In this document: in pieces, positions 11,730 through 24,546 of the stretch | How the letters are laid out: every line of letters begins with the position of its first letter | Position numbering within the stretch: the first letter of the stretch is position 1 | Translations under genes and position numbers: made by a program | Notes under the pieces: model-generated | What the model saw: the letters and a program-made list of their open reading frames with translations, nothing else | The model's database searches: none | Told to the model about the DNA's origin: nothing | NCBI GenBank assembly: GCA_027924585.1 | Contig: BSBM01000232.1 | Coordinates: forward strand, 28,287,501 to 28,351,500 | Direction of reading: 5' to 3' | DNA: 64,000 nt | From: Larix kaempferi | Lineage: Eukaryota > Streptophyta > Pinopsida > Pinales > Pinaceae

Positions 11730-12603
11730 CTGCAATGAAATTTTTTTGGTTTTTAATGGATTGTAATTTTTTTTTAAAATTAAAATTGAAATGGAAAACA
11801 AACGAAAAAACCAAAAACAACAACAAATTCATGCTTCAACGGGAACCTACCTAGAGAAAACGTTGGCAAGGTGGTGGAGGTGCGAAATGGTGGCGTTGAG
11901 GAGGCCTTTGGGTGCTCAAGCACGTGTCCACGGGGTGCTTGTTTGGCCACCGTGCGCTTGTGGGTTTGTTGAGAGTGACAAACCCATGAGCTATGATTTT
12001 TTTTATAAAAAAACCGGGGCATGTGCACGTCATTAACGCGTGCGCACCATTTTGTGCATGCGCGCGCCTTTTGTACACATGGGCTCAACCACGTGGACGT
12101 TCGGCATTGCCGAAGTCGCGACGTGTGCCCACATTTGGAAGTGCGTGCGCATCGCTTTTTTTTCGCTCACATGCTGCTATTGCGACCTTTTTGGGTACCA
12201 ACTTCGTGCGGGTACCCGTCAATTAACCTATAAATAATCGACGTTTGAGTTATGCTACCAACATTCAACCCATGCTGCTTATACGTGGACTACGTAGCTT
12301 GAACATCCCTTTAGCCACGCCATGAATGTGACTTGAACAAAAAACGTGGAAGTAGTTCTTATGGACTCAACATAACTATTACATATACTAAACAATGGAT
12401 TCTAGAATGAATATTGCTAAAGGAAATTGGATATATGAACAAAAAAGCTATGAATTGGCAAAGTAGTTCCAAGTTAGATTAACTAAAATCATCCGAAGAA
12501 CATAGTTTAATTGTAATAACCATTTTCTTTTTCCCTTTGTTTTGTTTTCAGTGAGAATATATTAGAAGATAAAGTATACCTTAAAAAATGAATCAAGAAT
12601 GAA
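11730..12603. other. Gene-poor, with a CpG-rich patch at 12010-12215
   Basis: The patch at 12010-12215 is dense in CG dinucleotides (acgcgtgcgcacc, catgcgcgcgcc, gtcgcgacgtg) while its surroundings are AT-rich. It contains the palindrome TTCGGCATTGCCGAA near 12099. It lies just upstream of the minus-strand spliced gene, so it could be its promoter region, or the end of a DNA transposon. No transcript can be inferred from sequence alone. Confidence 0.5.
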
Positions 12604-12614
12604 TATATATATAT

Positions 12615-12650
<36 letters not shown>
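12604..12650. repeat. AT dinucleotide microsatellite
   Basis: An almost perfect run of AT dinucleotides with one G interruption. Confidence 0.95.
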
Positions 12651-12652
<2 letters not shown>

Positions 12653-12760
12653 CGTGTAAGAGAAAATTCTGATGTGATTATAAATTGTGAATACCCTATT
12701 TGATTATAATGGGAAGAAAATGGTGGGAACATATTGAACATATATAGATTTAATTGTGTA

Positions 12761-13100
12761 CATATGAAATTTTAATAGTAAGAACGATTTGGATGAACAT
12801 ATTGATACATAATATGTTTTGATAACGAGAGAAAAATTGTGTTCATATGAAATTTTAATAGTAAGAACGATTTGGATAAACATATTGATACATAATATGT
12901 TTGGATAACGAAGAAATTAAATGAGAAAGATAGAAAAATGGTACCTAAACAAAAAAATAGATTTGAGGACAACTTAAATTTTAAGAGTAAGAACGATTTG
13001 GATAAACATATTGATACATAATATGTTTGGATAACGAAGAAAAAGATAGAAAAATGATACCTAAACAAAAAAATAGATTTGAGGACATACTTATATGTTG
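12761..13100. repeat. Short tandem block, three copies
   Basis: The block gaaattttaatagtaagaa followed by an acgatttggataaac stretch and a palindromic catattgatacataatatg stretch appears at 12764, 12848 and 12976. A second block with gatagaaaaatggtacctaa follows copies two and three. The minus-strand open frame across this region (12772-13338) is repetitive F, Y and S and is a by-product of the repeat. Confidence 0.75.
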
Positions 13101-13654
13101 AGGACTGTATATTAAAACAAAACCTACAAAGGGGTATATAATTGAATGTATATATAAATTGCCTTGGTATTAGCACCTGAAAATAGTGGAAAACCGGAGA
13201 ATTGTAATGGAAAAACCAAGTATGCATGAATGAATATGGTAAGAAATTTAAAATTCCCGAATTGGAAAATGTGTAATATATAGAATATATCTCCCATCTT
13301 ACACATATATATTTTATATATAGTGAAATCCCATGCAAAGTAATTTGGCAAAACTAAAACCTTGTTGATTGGGTCATATAATTTTATTAAGATAATTATA
13401 AATATACGGAATTTATTGAGAACCTTAGTAAATAAAGTTGAAGGAACATTAAAACTTCCCCTAATATTATAACCCTAAATTGACTCCGGCTTAGTAGCTA
13501 TAATTGTTTCCCTACCTAAGTATGACCTTGTAAATGGACACGTAAAGAAGAAAGTTTACAATAATTAAATGATTGTATGGGACATTGAAAAAGTTCCAAA
13601 AGATTAGTTAGTAAATTCCACATCATTATTGAAATTTTCCTCTAGACAATAAAT

Positions 13655-14251
13655 TGTTGGTTGTGGAGCCTAATCTTTATGATCCAAATGTCGGGTTTTA
13701 GTTATGTCTGGATTCCAGTCTATGACAAGGGGGTGTAGGTAGGCTTCCCCCCACTATAGTCTCCTTGGGGGGTCCAGGGGGGGCAGCGACTACTTTTGGA
13801 AGCCCCCCTAGCGAGGGTTTGGGGGCAATGCCCCCATAGCGAAAATTTTGGAAAAAATGCCTTGTAAAATGTTATAATTTCATAGTCATGACTTGGTCAA
13901 TAATGGGTGATTTACGGGCCCATGGTATTGGGTATCCCCTGGTATTTTCCCATGGTAATCATTCTTAAAAAGGAAGGCATTGTAATATGACTTAGTATTG
14001 TAGTATTGTAAAGACCTCCATGATTGTGTAAGAGAGACTATGAGAGAGTGACGAGGAAGTTGTAGCGGATGTGCTATGGGTTGTATCCCTTCATTTGCTT
14101 GATAGATTAATAAAAGGACTGGCAATTTCTCCGTAGACGTAGCCTAGATTGGGTGAACCACCTATATATGTGTCTCTCTTGTATTGTGTTGATGTGTTTT
14201 ATTTCTGCACCTTATTTTATGTTATTGTTCTGCGATCCTATTTTTCTAACA
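13655..14251 (+). mobile_element. Solo LTR with TAAAT target duplication
   Basis: It begins TGTTGGTTGTGG and ends TTTTTCTAACA, and it is flanked on both sides by TAAAT (13650-13654 and 14252-14256). Near the 3-prime end it has an aataaaagg signal and the ccgtagacgtagc-like stretch often seen late in plant LTRs. A run of G-rich and C-rich palindromes lies at 13735-13840. No second copy or internal region adjoins it, so it is a product of LTR-LTR recombination. Confidence 0.85.
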
Positions 14252-14630
14252 TAAATTGTCCATATAATTAATACGAGGAAAAGTATGAATTGATTTAAGT
14301 GTTAAATAAAAGTTTCATTCAGAAAATGCTAAATGAAATTTTTTGTTTTTAGTTACTATTGGAAGATTAACAAGGAATTTTATCTAGAAATTTTGTCCTT
14401 TGATGAAGGATAAAAATGTTGATGTGTGACCACAATGAAACCATCAAGATGAAGACACTGTAATAGAATTGGCAATAACCTTTCTAATTTTATGATGAGA
14501 AAATATAATGCGTATAAAGAAACATCCTACAAACAAATGAAAGTGATATACACTATACTAAAGGTAAATCAGAAATGAATGTTAGCTGGAATGAAAAAAA
14601 ATTATGAATCAAATATTGAAACTAATGAAA

Positions 14631-14768
14631 CCTCAAGTGCATGCATAAAGTCATGTGAAAATGGCTAAAGTGTTAATAATGTAACTGAAATTAAGAAGTC
14701 CTCAAGTGCATGCATAAAGTCATGTGAAAATGGCTAAAGTGTTAATAATGTAACTGAAATTAGGAAGT
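14631..14768. repeat. 69-bp perfect-looking tandem duplication
   Basis: The unit starting cctcaagtgcatgcataaag at 14631 repeats at 14700 with one late difference (ttaag to ttagg). It is recent and non-coding. Confidence 0.9.
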
Positions 14769-15013
14769 CCGACATATGAAAAATGGAGAATAGTGGAAAG
14801 AATTGCCAATCATAGTATACTTTCAATTTTTATTTTAATTCTTACTTATGATGACTTATGGAATCTATTCTACCTAGACAAAGGTGTCTTATAGACAAGT
14901 TTACACGGGAAATATCTTCCCAAAAATTTACATGTGACCTTGGAAGAATTGGAAAGCCAAGGAGGAATGCCAGGGAGATGACAATGTGAAATTAAAATTC
15001 ATTTAACAATTAT

Positions 15014-16885
15014 TGTTGAACTTTGGTTGTCATTGATGCCAACTGATGTCAAAGAGGATTCAATAATTCTTGTGCCAGTTTGATGAAATATATGAAAGCC
15101 ACTTGAAGAATTATATCCAGTTGTTCCAGCTTAAAGAAGTATATGAAATCCAGTTTGAAGAAGTACATAAGGAATACATTCAGTACATATGGTACAAGTG
15201 CAGGTCTCAAGTTCACCCAGTCATACTACTTCAAAGGTATATGCCAAAGACATGGTTGGACAAGGTTCGAGAGTGTGCAAGCAGCTTGGAACAAGAAACA
15301 GTTGAACAAGGAAGCAAGTCCCGAAAGCACGCAAGAATCACCAATCAGAAGAAGCATTCAAGTTATTGAAGTGTGCAACAGTAATAAAAGAAAGCATCGG
15401 TTGAAGAATTCAAGTGTGCAAGTCCCACAAGTGATGGTACATCAAGGGCGCAAGACCGCACTGCAAGGGTGCAATTCCCACTAGGAAAAGGACCAAGTAT
15501 GCGCAAGACCCACAAGAGATGACACCTCAATGGAACATAACATGACAATGGTAGAAGCATGAACCGTGAAGCAAGGAAGAAGGAAACCCACAACCAACTT
15601 GTGGACATACAATCCGCGCAGGAATAAGTATAAATAAGAAGAGAGGTTGAAGAATTGAAGCATGCATGTAAGCTTGTGATCTCGAGACTGGAAGATACAG
15701 ATTTAGCAAGCTTCTTATTTTTGGGCATCAAGGGATCATGGAACTTGAACAACATGATCTAACAGAGAGCCGAGTGCGTAGGAGCAGAGGAATGGAATTG
15801 TTAATGGTGCACAAAATGATGTAGTTTATTTGTGACGGTTGTGTGAATAGAGAAATGCATAATTATAGGGGATGCACAAGTGCGTGAAAACAGAATGACA
15901 GTATTGTAGACAACACACAGAAATTCACAGATGATCTAAGATAGATGCACAAAGTATGACTTGAATTATATCTTGCAATGTGCAGAGTGAAGAAGTTTAT
16001 CTGATGCGCTAAGATAGAGTAGCTACATAGTAAAGGATGCGCGTCATGATAAGGATGATCTTAGACAAGTGCGTTAAATAGAAAGGTCGAATCACAGATG
16101 ATGCACAGTAGGTCGCATATTATCTAAATACCACTGCATCAAGACATAACGAAAATATCATAGACGGTACGCAGATATATATGTTACTGATGTGTGAAGT
16201 CAGAGCATAAGCTCATAAAAAGATGTGCAGTATTAGTTATAGTTGCAGATGCACAAAAACATAATGACATATTGAACCAGAGCGCAGACTGCAGAATATG
16301 ATGAAGTAGCACACAGTTCGTGAAGTCCAAAGTCGGTTGTAGTTTTGTGAAGTGATAAGTTAAGTGTGAAGTCAAGTGAAGTATGCTATACAATGACAGC
16401 AAGATTACAACATATAGAAGGTGCACACAGCATAACTAACAACATATTATCTGAAGAGTGCGTATATCCAAAGTACAACAAAGCAATATCTTCTTCTATC
16501 ATATTAGGGCGACAGGACGGGGCAAGGAGTAGGGGGTTGAAGCCTCCTTCCAATTGAAGCTAGTAAATCAGGGAGTTGGTGCTTCCTTCAAGTCAGTGCT
16601 TGTAAAAATAGGGGGTCGGTGCCTCCTTCCAGTAGGTGCTAGAGAACTTCAGAAGTTGGTGCTTCCTTGAATGTGATCTTTATATTATAAGAGAGCATTT
16701 TGTGGTTTTCTCTCATTTGGGTTTCCACGTAAATATATGTGTGTTTTGTGCATATGTAGATGAATGCTTTTGTTTATGTGAATGCATAATTTGAGATCAA
16801 GTTAAAATCTAATAAGAAGTAAATATTGTTCATAACTATGCTAATATTGATTCACCCCCCTCTCAGTATTAATAAGATTCCAACA
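15014..16885 (+). repeat. 5-prime LTR of Copia-A
   Basis: It matches 21099-22958 along its length. It has a TATA-like agtataaataagaag at about 15626, a series of ggtgcttcctt and ggtgcctccttcca repeats at 16500-16675, and the C-rich block ttcacccccctctcag just before its end. Short open frames inside it are not conserved as proteins between the two copies. Confidence 0.85.
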
Positions 16886-16903
16886 ATTGGTATTAGAGTG
16901 GGT
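16886..16903 (+). promoter_or_regulatory. Primer binding site, initiator tRNA-Met-like
   Basis: attggtattagagtgggt follows the LTR directly and differs from the usual TGGTATCAGAGC site by C-to-T type changes. Confidence 0.8.
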
Positions 16904-16949
16904 GTCTTAAGTAACAACTTAACATCTGGAAGATAGATCCGTGCGCCGA

Positions 16950-19083
16950 TATAGACAAGCATGAAGGTCACTCCACCAACAAGGCACCAAGGTTCAATGG
17001 CACTAACTACACCTTATGGAGGATCAGGATGGAAGTAAATTTGCAATCCCTCAGAGCTTATGTCTGGCAGTCCATTGTGGATGGTTATAATGTTCCAACA
17101 ATTGCACCAGTTGATCCAGCTGAGAAGAGACAGTACGAATGCAATGCAAGAGCCGGGAATTTACTATTATGTGGGTTGACAGACACTAAATTTACTAAGG
17201 TCATGCATTGTGCATAAGCCAAATAGGTATGGGATAAAGTCGAAAATGTTTATGAACGTGATAAAAAGGTAAAGAAGGAAAAGTTGCATAATTACTCTAG
17301 ATTGTATAAATCCTTGAAAAGGAAAGATGAAGGAAATATTTCTTCTTACTTCTTGTGAGTTGATGAGTTGGTAAATGCTATCAAGAGTCTTGGAGTCACA
17401 CTAGAAGAAGAATAAATCATGCAAAAGATACTAAGAACTCTGCCTCCAAGATTTCTTGCAAAGGTATATGTGTTGTAAGATCGAGCCAATCTTGCAGATC
17501 TAAAAAAGGATGATCTTCAAGGGATCTTGACTACGTATGAGATGAGAACAGAGAAATAAAATCACATAAAAAAAGAAGCTACTTCCAAAGCTATTGTAAA
17601 GGATAAGAATGAGCATGTCAAAGGATCTTGTGATGAATCAGATGAGGCAGAGTCAAATTTTGTGAGGAAGATGAAAAGAGGACGTGGTAAGTATAAGAAT
17701 AAAATTCCTTTCAAATGTTTCAAATGTGGAAGGATAGGCCACTTTGCTTCGAAATGTCCATACAAGGAAGATGGAGACAATGATAGTGAAGAAGAAGCTA
17801 GCTCCCATGAACAAATGATGGCATACAATCAGGACATACCTGAAAATAGGAAGAAAGTTCCAAAACAGAGGAAGAGTCTGTATACTGAGGAAGACAATAG
17901 TTTGTCTGAAGGAAGTGATTGCGACGATAATCCAAAAGAGGTACTATTCATGGCCTTTATGGAATAAGAAAACAATGAAGAAAAGAAAAAGAGTTGTTCA
18001 TCTGTCAAGAAGAATACATCTATTGTGCAAAGTCAACATGGAACACTGAATAAGTATTTCTTTGGTGGATCCTTCAATACACCTTCAAAACCTAAAGTAG
18101 AAATTAAATCAGACAGCCAATCCGAAGAAGAAGAAGAAACTGCAAAAGTTGATTGGGAATGTGAAATGGTCAGTGACTTGGATGAATTGAAGAAGTCAAG
18201 AAGGAAGAATAAACTATTGCAGTACCAACTACCAATGTATGAAGAACAGGACAAGAAGGCTAAGGAAATTAATGAATCTCATGAAAAACAATTTAGTGAA
18301 AAAGTTATGAACTGTGAGAAACAATTGAATTGCGCAGTAGACAATATTAGAATGTTTGAAGAAGAAAATTTGGTATTGAAGACATCACTGGAAGAATTAG
18401 CACAAAAAAAAAAATTCTAACAAGCTAGCTTGAACAGAAGGATAAAGAGATTTCTCACTTAGAATAAAAAATGACTGTGCTAAAGGGGAAGAAGCGAGTT
18501 CAATATCACATCATGCATGATACTCCGAACTGCCATTCAGGAAGTACCAAGGAATTTCTTGTAGAAGAAATGAAGAATAAATTCAAAGGCAACGCATCCA
18601 TTTTGAACAAGATTTTGAATTATCAAAGGTCACCAACAGACAAGTCAAGAATTGGCTATGAAAGAACATATGGGAAGGTCCGTGACAGTGAACATTGTCC
18701 AAATCAAATGAAGTCATTCAAGTATGATAATTCTTCCGGTGATTACAACTCTTTTCGTTACACTACCAGGAGAATGATTAATAAAATGAAGTGCACATAG
18801 TGCAATTACATTGGTCATAGTCAAATTATGAGATGTTATGCTTGCGATGGCTTTGGACATAAGGCTATGTATTGTCGAAGAATAGTGAATTGCCCAGATG
18901 GAAACATGTTGCACAAAATCAATCTCAATATGAGGACTAAAAGGGAAGATAGCCAGGTGCATAATCAAAATGGAAATGAGCACATGAAAACATGTGTAAG
19001 GAAAATTTCTCAAACTTGCACAGACGAAACTGACAAGCCATGTACGTCTCAAGCAATAAGAAATTTCTGCCCTTCTTGCTAAT
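16950..19083 (+). pseudogene. Copia gag with two separated zinc-knuckle regions
   Basis: The frame opens with APRFNGTNYTLWRIRM, the usual start of plant Copia gag, and runs through a helical region to a basic stretch and the zinc knuckle CFKCGRIGHFASKC at about 17717. An acidic, coiled-coil-like region follows (EEENLVLKTSLEELAQ). After a frameshift in an A-run near 18405-18415, a second knuckle region contains CYACDGFGHKAMYC at about 18836. In-frame stops occur as TAA, TAG and TGA, and most are one C-to-T change from CAA, CAG or CGA. A second knuckle more than 350 codons downstream of the first is unusual in the Copia gags I know. Role: particle protein that binds RNA. Confidence 0.75.
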
Positions 19084-21085
19084 ATCTAAGAGATTAAGTG
19101 AGATCCTTGAATTCAACATGATGCTTATTAGGAATTCAAGGAAGTATGTAGTGAAGTTTACAGTTGGGGTATATTTGAAGTTGGTTGTTGTATTAGTGTT
19201 ATAATGTTAGATTAATTACTGTGTTGAGTTAGAATGTCTCACAAAAGAATGCAAATCAATTTTGTTGACAAACATAACAGAGTACAAAGATATGCGCATA
19301 TATTCAAGATGGATTGACGCAAAAAAATCTCATACATAGAAAAGCTAGATGCAAATAAGGATTGAGACAAACAAACACATGAGTCTGCGTAGATACATAA
19401 TCGAACTTGTATTATATTCAAAAGTTTGTCTTTACAAAACTACATATGCTATCTATCGCAGAATACAGAGTTAAGGCACAACAAAGGAAGCATGCCAAAA
19501 TATAATTGAAGTTCAAAACGATGATGGAATTCATATCATTCAAAATTGTGAATTACAAGGATGACTTAGAGTCGTAGCTTAAAGTCTAGTTCCCCATCGT
19601 GGCTGGCTGGTTGTTGTGCAAGTCGAAGATCCAAATCCAAATCTATTGAAACTGGCTTGTTGAATTCAAAGGTTGGTTGTAGAGGATAAAGTTGCATAGT
19701 TGCAGACGATGTATTGTCAGTAAACTACTCAGTCCGAATCAAGTTTAGCATGTCGAGAATCCGCTACTGCTACTACTCCAGAAAGTCTATTCACTTTCTT
19801 AGATTGGATAATCCCTCCGCATTGCTTTGATTAACTTTCCACTAAGTGTACCAATGGCTGAACTCAGACTCCTTCATTTGACCTTGCCAAATTCCCATGT
19901 CCACTCTCAGACGCGTAAACTCCACTTGCTGCAACTGAACTACAAGGCGTACATTATCAAGTGAAACGTTAAAATTCTGGAAGAAGGAATCCATGATTGA
20001 AGAAGTTGAAACATATAGAGGAAACAAGATGTAGAGGAAGCTAGAAGGCAGAAGAACAAGGCTGATGAACTAGGAAATTTGCATCATTTTTATAGAATCG
20101 GATGGTAGTTCTTCATGCATGCAAAAATTAAGTTGAAGAGATGGGGAGTAATTCACATTCAAGTCCGCATGATTCAAAACTGGTTATGGAGATGCCAAAA
20201 GTAATTGCACAAGTTAATGAATTTGGGGAAAAGGATGAAAAGTGAAAATCTAATTCAATGTTCTATTCGACCAGAATGATGTCTCCCAAAAGGGTCAAGT
20301 ATGAATGTGACACATCAAGGTTTCGACATGAATTGTTTGTCACATCACTTTATTTCCAAGTTGGATGACAAGTGGAAATGTGTACAAAATATTTGATTGT
20401 AGTGGCAATATATGCGATGTCAGAAAAGGTAATGATGATTGGTCATAGCACAGTAAATGCGATGAAAGGAATAGTTAGATGATTGAAGAAATCAACAGAG
20501 AAGACAATACAAAACCAGAAGCAGATGTAACTCAACACTACGTAGTAAACATGACAAGAAGATGGCATGGAAGACTGCGCAAGAAATGATGAAAGATTGA
20601 TAATTGAGATCAAGATAGAAGGAAGATAGAAACTGTACAGGGGGATCATATCCGAGTCAACTACAAAAATAGTGTACAGATTGCAAGGTAACCTAGATCT
20701 GTACAGATACCCTAGCAAAACTATGGAGCATGAATATAGGGGGAGTAAGTTAAAGGAATCAAATTTATGAGGCCAACACAAACTACTGAAAAGGAGAATC
20801 TACAATCGCGCAGTCATGGCACCTCTTTGCCATTGATGTAAAAGGGGGAGAATGATCATGAAGCATGCAATTAGTGTAGAGATGAAAATCAGTTGAAGAA
20901 AATCATGAAGCATGTGATCCATGCAAAAGTAAAAGACACGGGGAAGAATACTGATAGCAGAATGCACAAATGAGTCAAGACTGAAACTGGTAAAAACACA
21001 TGGGGAGTATTGTGACAAGCACAAATGAAGCACACAACTTTATTAGATGATTATGAATAGGTTCATGAGGTGTTTACATCAATGC
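19084..21085 (+). other. Non-coding 3-prime half of Copia-A
   Basis: No RT, integrase or RNase H motif is visible in any frame. Several gggggag strings (near 20738 and 20843) resemble old polypurine tracts, which suggests rearranged or replaced element sequence. Confidence 0.6.
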
Positions 21086-21098
21086 CAAAGGGGGAGAT
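21086..21098 (+). promoter_or_regulatory. Polypurine tract of Copia-A
   Basis: caaagggggagat abuts the 3-prime LTR start, as expected for the plus-strand primer of reverse transcription. Confidence 0.85.
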
Positions 21099-22958
21099 TG
21101 TTGAACTTTGGCTTTCATTGATGTCAACTGATGTCAAAGAGGATTCAGTAATACCTATGCAAGTTTGAAGAAATATATGAAAGCCACTTGAAGAAGTATA
21201 TCCATTTGTGTCAGCTTAAAGAAGTATATGAAATCTAGTTTGAAGAAGTACATAAGGAATACATTCAGTACATATGGTACAAGTGCAGGTCTCAAATCCA
21301 ACCAGTCATACTACTTCAAATGTGTATGCCAAAGACATGGTTAGACAAGGTTCGAGAGTGCGCAAGCAGCTTGGAACAAGAAACAGTTGAACAAGGAAGC
21401 AAGTCCCGAAAGCACGCAAGACTCACCAATCATAAGAAGCATTCATTCAAGTTATTGAAGCATGCAACAATACTAGAAGAAAGTAGCGGTTGAAGAAGTC
21501 AAGTGCGCAAGTCCTACAAGCAATGGTACATCAAGGACACAAGACCACACTGTAAGGGAGCAAGTCCCACTAGGAAAAGGACCAAGTATGCACAAGACCC
21601 AAAAGATACGACACTTCAACGCTGTAGAACATGACAAGTGGTAGAAGCATAAACCATGAAGCAAGGAAGAAGGATTGAAGCCACAACCAACTTGTGGGAA
21701 TACAATCCGCACATGAACAAGTATAAATAAGATGCCAAGTTGGATAATTGAAGCATGCCTGTAATCTTGTGATATTGAGACTGGAAGATACAGATTTAGC
21801 AAGATTCTTATTTTGGGGCATCAAGGGATGACAAAACCTGAAAAAAATGATATAGCAAAGAGCCAAGTGTGCGCGAGCGGAGGAACGGAATTGCTAATGG
21901 TGTGCAAAATGATGTAGTTAATTTGTGACAGTTGCACGAAGATAGAAATGCATAATTATAGGGGATGTGCAAGTGCATGAAAACAGAATGACAATATTGC
22001 AGACATCACACAAACAATCATAGATGTTCTACAACATATGCACGAAGTCTGACTTGAATTATATCTTGCAATGTGCAAAGTGAAGAAGTTTATATGATGC
22101 ACTAATATAGAGTTGCTTCATAGTAAAGGATGCACATCATGATAAGGATGATCTGAGACAAGTGCGTTAAACAGAAAGGATGAATCACAGATGATGCACA
22201 GTAGGTCGCATATTATCTAAAGACTGTTGCACCAAGACAGAACATACATATCATAGACGGTGCACAGATCTATCTGATATTGATGCACGAAGTCAATATA
22301 GAAGCTCATCAAAAGATGCATAGTATTAGTTAAAGTTGAAAATGCACAAAAATAGAACAACATATTGAACTAGAGCGTAGACAACATGATATGATAAAGG
22401 AGAACATAGTTTATGAAGTGCGAAGTCAGTTGTAGTGTTGTGAAGTGATAAGTAAAGTGTGAAGTCAAGTGATGTATGCCTTACAGTGAAAGCAAGATTA
22501 CAACATACAGAAGGTGCGCACAGTAGAACTAACAACATATTATCTGAAGAATGCGCAGATCCGAATTGCAACAAAGCAATATCTTCTTCTATCATATTAG
22601 GGAAGCGGGACAAGGTAAGGAGCAGGGGGTTTAAGCCTCCTTCCAGTTGAAGCTGTTAAATAATGGATTTGGTGCTTTCTTCAGGTCGGTGCCTCCTTCT
22701 AGTTGGTGCTAGAGAACTTCGGAAGTTGGTGCTTCCTTGAATTTAATGTTTATATTATAAGAGAGAATTCTGTGGTTTTCTACTGTTTGGGTTTCCACGT
22801 AAAAATCAGTGTGTTTTGTGTTTTGCACATATGTGGATGAATGCTTTATGTGAATGCATAATTTGAGATCAAGTTAAAATCTGATAAGACGTAAAAATGG
22901 TTCATAACTGCGCTAATACTGATTCACCCCCCCTCTCAATATTAATAAGATTCCAACA
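21099..22958 (+). repeat. 3-prime LTR of Copia-A
   Basis: It matches 15014-16885 and has the same termini and the same internal ggtgcttcc series. Differences are frequent, so the insertion is not recent. Confidence 0.85.
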
Positions 22959-23453
22959 TTTATTGTATACATTGAATATATTAAGACAAATGTTGAGTAT
23001 GATAAACATACACATTTACATAAATTAATATTTTTGTTACTTGATTCGTAGGGAATACCATGATTGAAATTTTGGTCTTAAGAATGTGCAATGAAGGTTT
23101 TGAGAATGATTGAATCAAGTTAATTCCTAAAGGAATTATATGAATGGAAAGAGAACATGCATATAGGTATGAATAGTCATACAAATAAACTATGTGCATG
23201 GAATAGAATTGAGTAAGTAATTCATTGGTCCTTGCTTTAAGCATCCAAATAATATGATAATGACATTTGAGCTCATAATTGTAAATAATACCTACATGAT
23301 TTGAAATTATAATATTTTGAATGCAATACCAGAAAACATTGAATATTTGAGCATGAGCATAAGATACTGTGAAAAAATGTAGTTGATTTGTATTTTTTTT
23401 CGATGCCTTGAAATAAGGGCATGCTTATGTTGGAAATGCATTCACAAAATAGA
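22959..23453. other. Intergenic, no gene seen
   Basis: AT-rich sequence between Copia-A and the Gypsy target duplication. No feature is supported. Confidence 0.6.
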
Positions 23454-23458
23454 ATGAT

Positions 23459-24208
23459 TTTTGGCATGGGGTTAGAGCGTAGGAGATGCGGAGCCGATAG
23501 TGACGAAGGGGTCATCAGCGAAGGAAAAGGACCACTTGCGAAGGATAAGGAGCCAACGGAAGCAGAAGTTTTGGTCCAAATTAATTAAAAAGGGTTGTTT
23601 GGACCATTTTGTAACGACCATAAGTCTCTATAAATAGAAACACAATTGTAAGCATAGATCATCATAGGGATATTAGCCGATCAAGTCTAATGTAATTTTG
23701 TCTGCCTTTGACAACTTTTGATATGAGTATATGGATTTGAGCTAAGTCACTTGGAACTGTTTTATGTGAAGTTTATGCCACAGTTCGTGAGATGAGTTAA
23801 TGCATGAGGATGTTTGGTTATGTCTCAATTCTGTGTTTTCTATTTGTGTCGCCATGTTGTGATTGATGAATGATATCTTAATGATGTGATCTGAGGTTTT
23901 GTTGCTCTGTCGATTGATCAATAATGTTAGTTGATGCGAATGCTGATTACATATTTGAATTGTTAATATAATGCGAATACTAATCTCTGGCTTCTGTAGC
24001 GACTAGGTGTGAATTAATGCATGTCTTCTCCCAACTACGGAAACTTAGTTCCTGCAGCCCCCCTTAGACATCTCAGGTGAGACCTCACTCGCTCTGCAGG
24101 TGTTGTTGGAAAGGGTAGAAACTTTATGGGTTGATGCTTAAGGGTGTCTGGTCGAGGTTTGTTGACAGCAATGCGAGGTGAACCCATGTCGACGGGACTA
24201 TGTCAACA
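23459..24208 (+). repeat. 5-prime LTR of the Gypsy element
   Basis: It aligns with 44985-45745. Its first bases are altered and about 11 bases shorter than the partner start TGTTGGGGGCC, but the ATGAT duplication fixes the edge. It has a TATA-like ctctataaatagaaac at about 23623 and ends TGTCAACA. Confidence 0.85.
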
Positions 24209-24244
24209 AATGGTTCTATTGTCGGGACCGTAGTATGAAAGAAG

Positions 24245-24546
24245 AGGCGACATGCTGTGGCATCTGACAAAACCAAAGATCGAGGAATGGTTCAACAAGA
24301 AGGCACGAGAATTTGTTGAGGAGAAAAATTGGAACCCTGGTGTTCAATGACCGACTGGCTATAGAAGTATATCTACCTTGACATTCATGAGATATTCTTC
24401 TATGAATTCCCGATGCTGCTGCACGAGTGGTTGGCACAACTGACGTTCCAAAAGAAGAACTTTCAAGGTGGTGAGCCTGAATAGTGGATGCTAGAATTGA
24501 TCCAGCAATTGAAGCGAGTAGATAACAGAGCCTCTAGAGCTGTTGA
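24245..24546 (+). pseudogene. Upstream Gypsy ORF, first part
   Basis: Coding-like sequence lies between the LTR and gag. It reads KIEEWFNKKAREFVEE, then after a frame change a stretch rich in aromatic and leucine residues (IFFYEFPMLLHEWLAQL), then LELIQQLKRVDNRASRAV, where the Copia-B insertion breaks it. The frame resumes at 37795 once one copy of the duplicated GTTGA is removed. I do not recognise the domain. Stops and at least one frameshift make it non-functional. Confidence 0.5.

Larger units (their letters stand above)
15014..22958 (+). mobile_element. Copia-like element with gag but no pol (Copia-A)
   Basis: Two long LTRs (15014-16885 and 21099-22958) flank a 4.2-kb internal region with a primer site, a gag frame and a polypurine tract. 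The LTR ends are TGTTGAAC and TTCCAACA. The flanking five bases are ATTAT on the left and TTTAT on the right, a target duplication with one probable change. No protease, integrase, RT or RNase H could be found between 19090 and 21085, so it is non-autonomous. Confidence 0.85.

Noticed and set aside
12772-13338. 188-residue minus-strand open frame rich in F, Y and S
   Set aside because: It is the translation of an AT-rich tandem repeat, with the same peptide recurring at the repeat period.
13735-13840. Organelle-derived insert suggested by G-rich and C-rich runs
   Set aside because: The runs lie inside a solo LTR with intact ends and target duplication; similar palindromes occur in plant LTRs.
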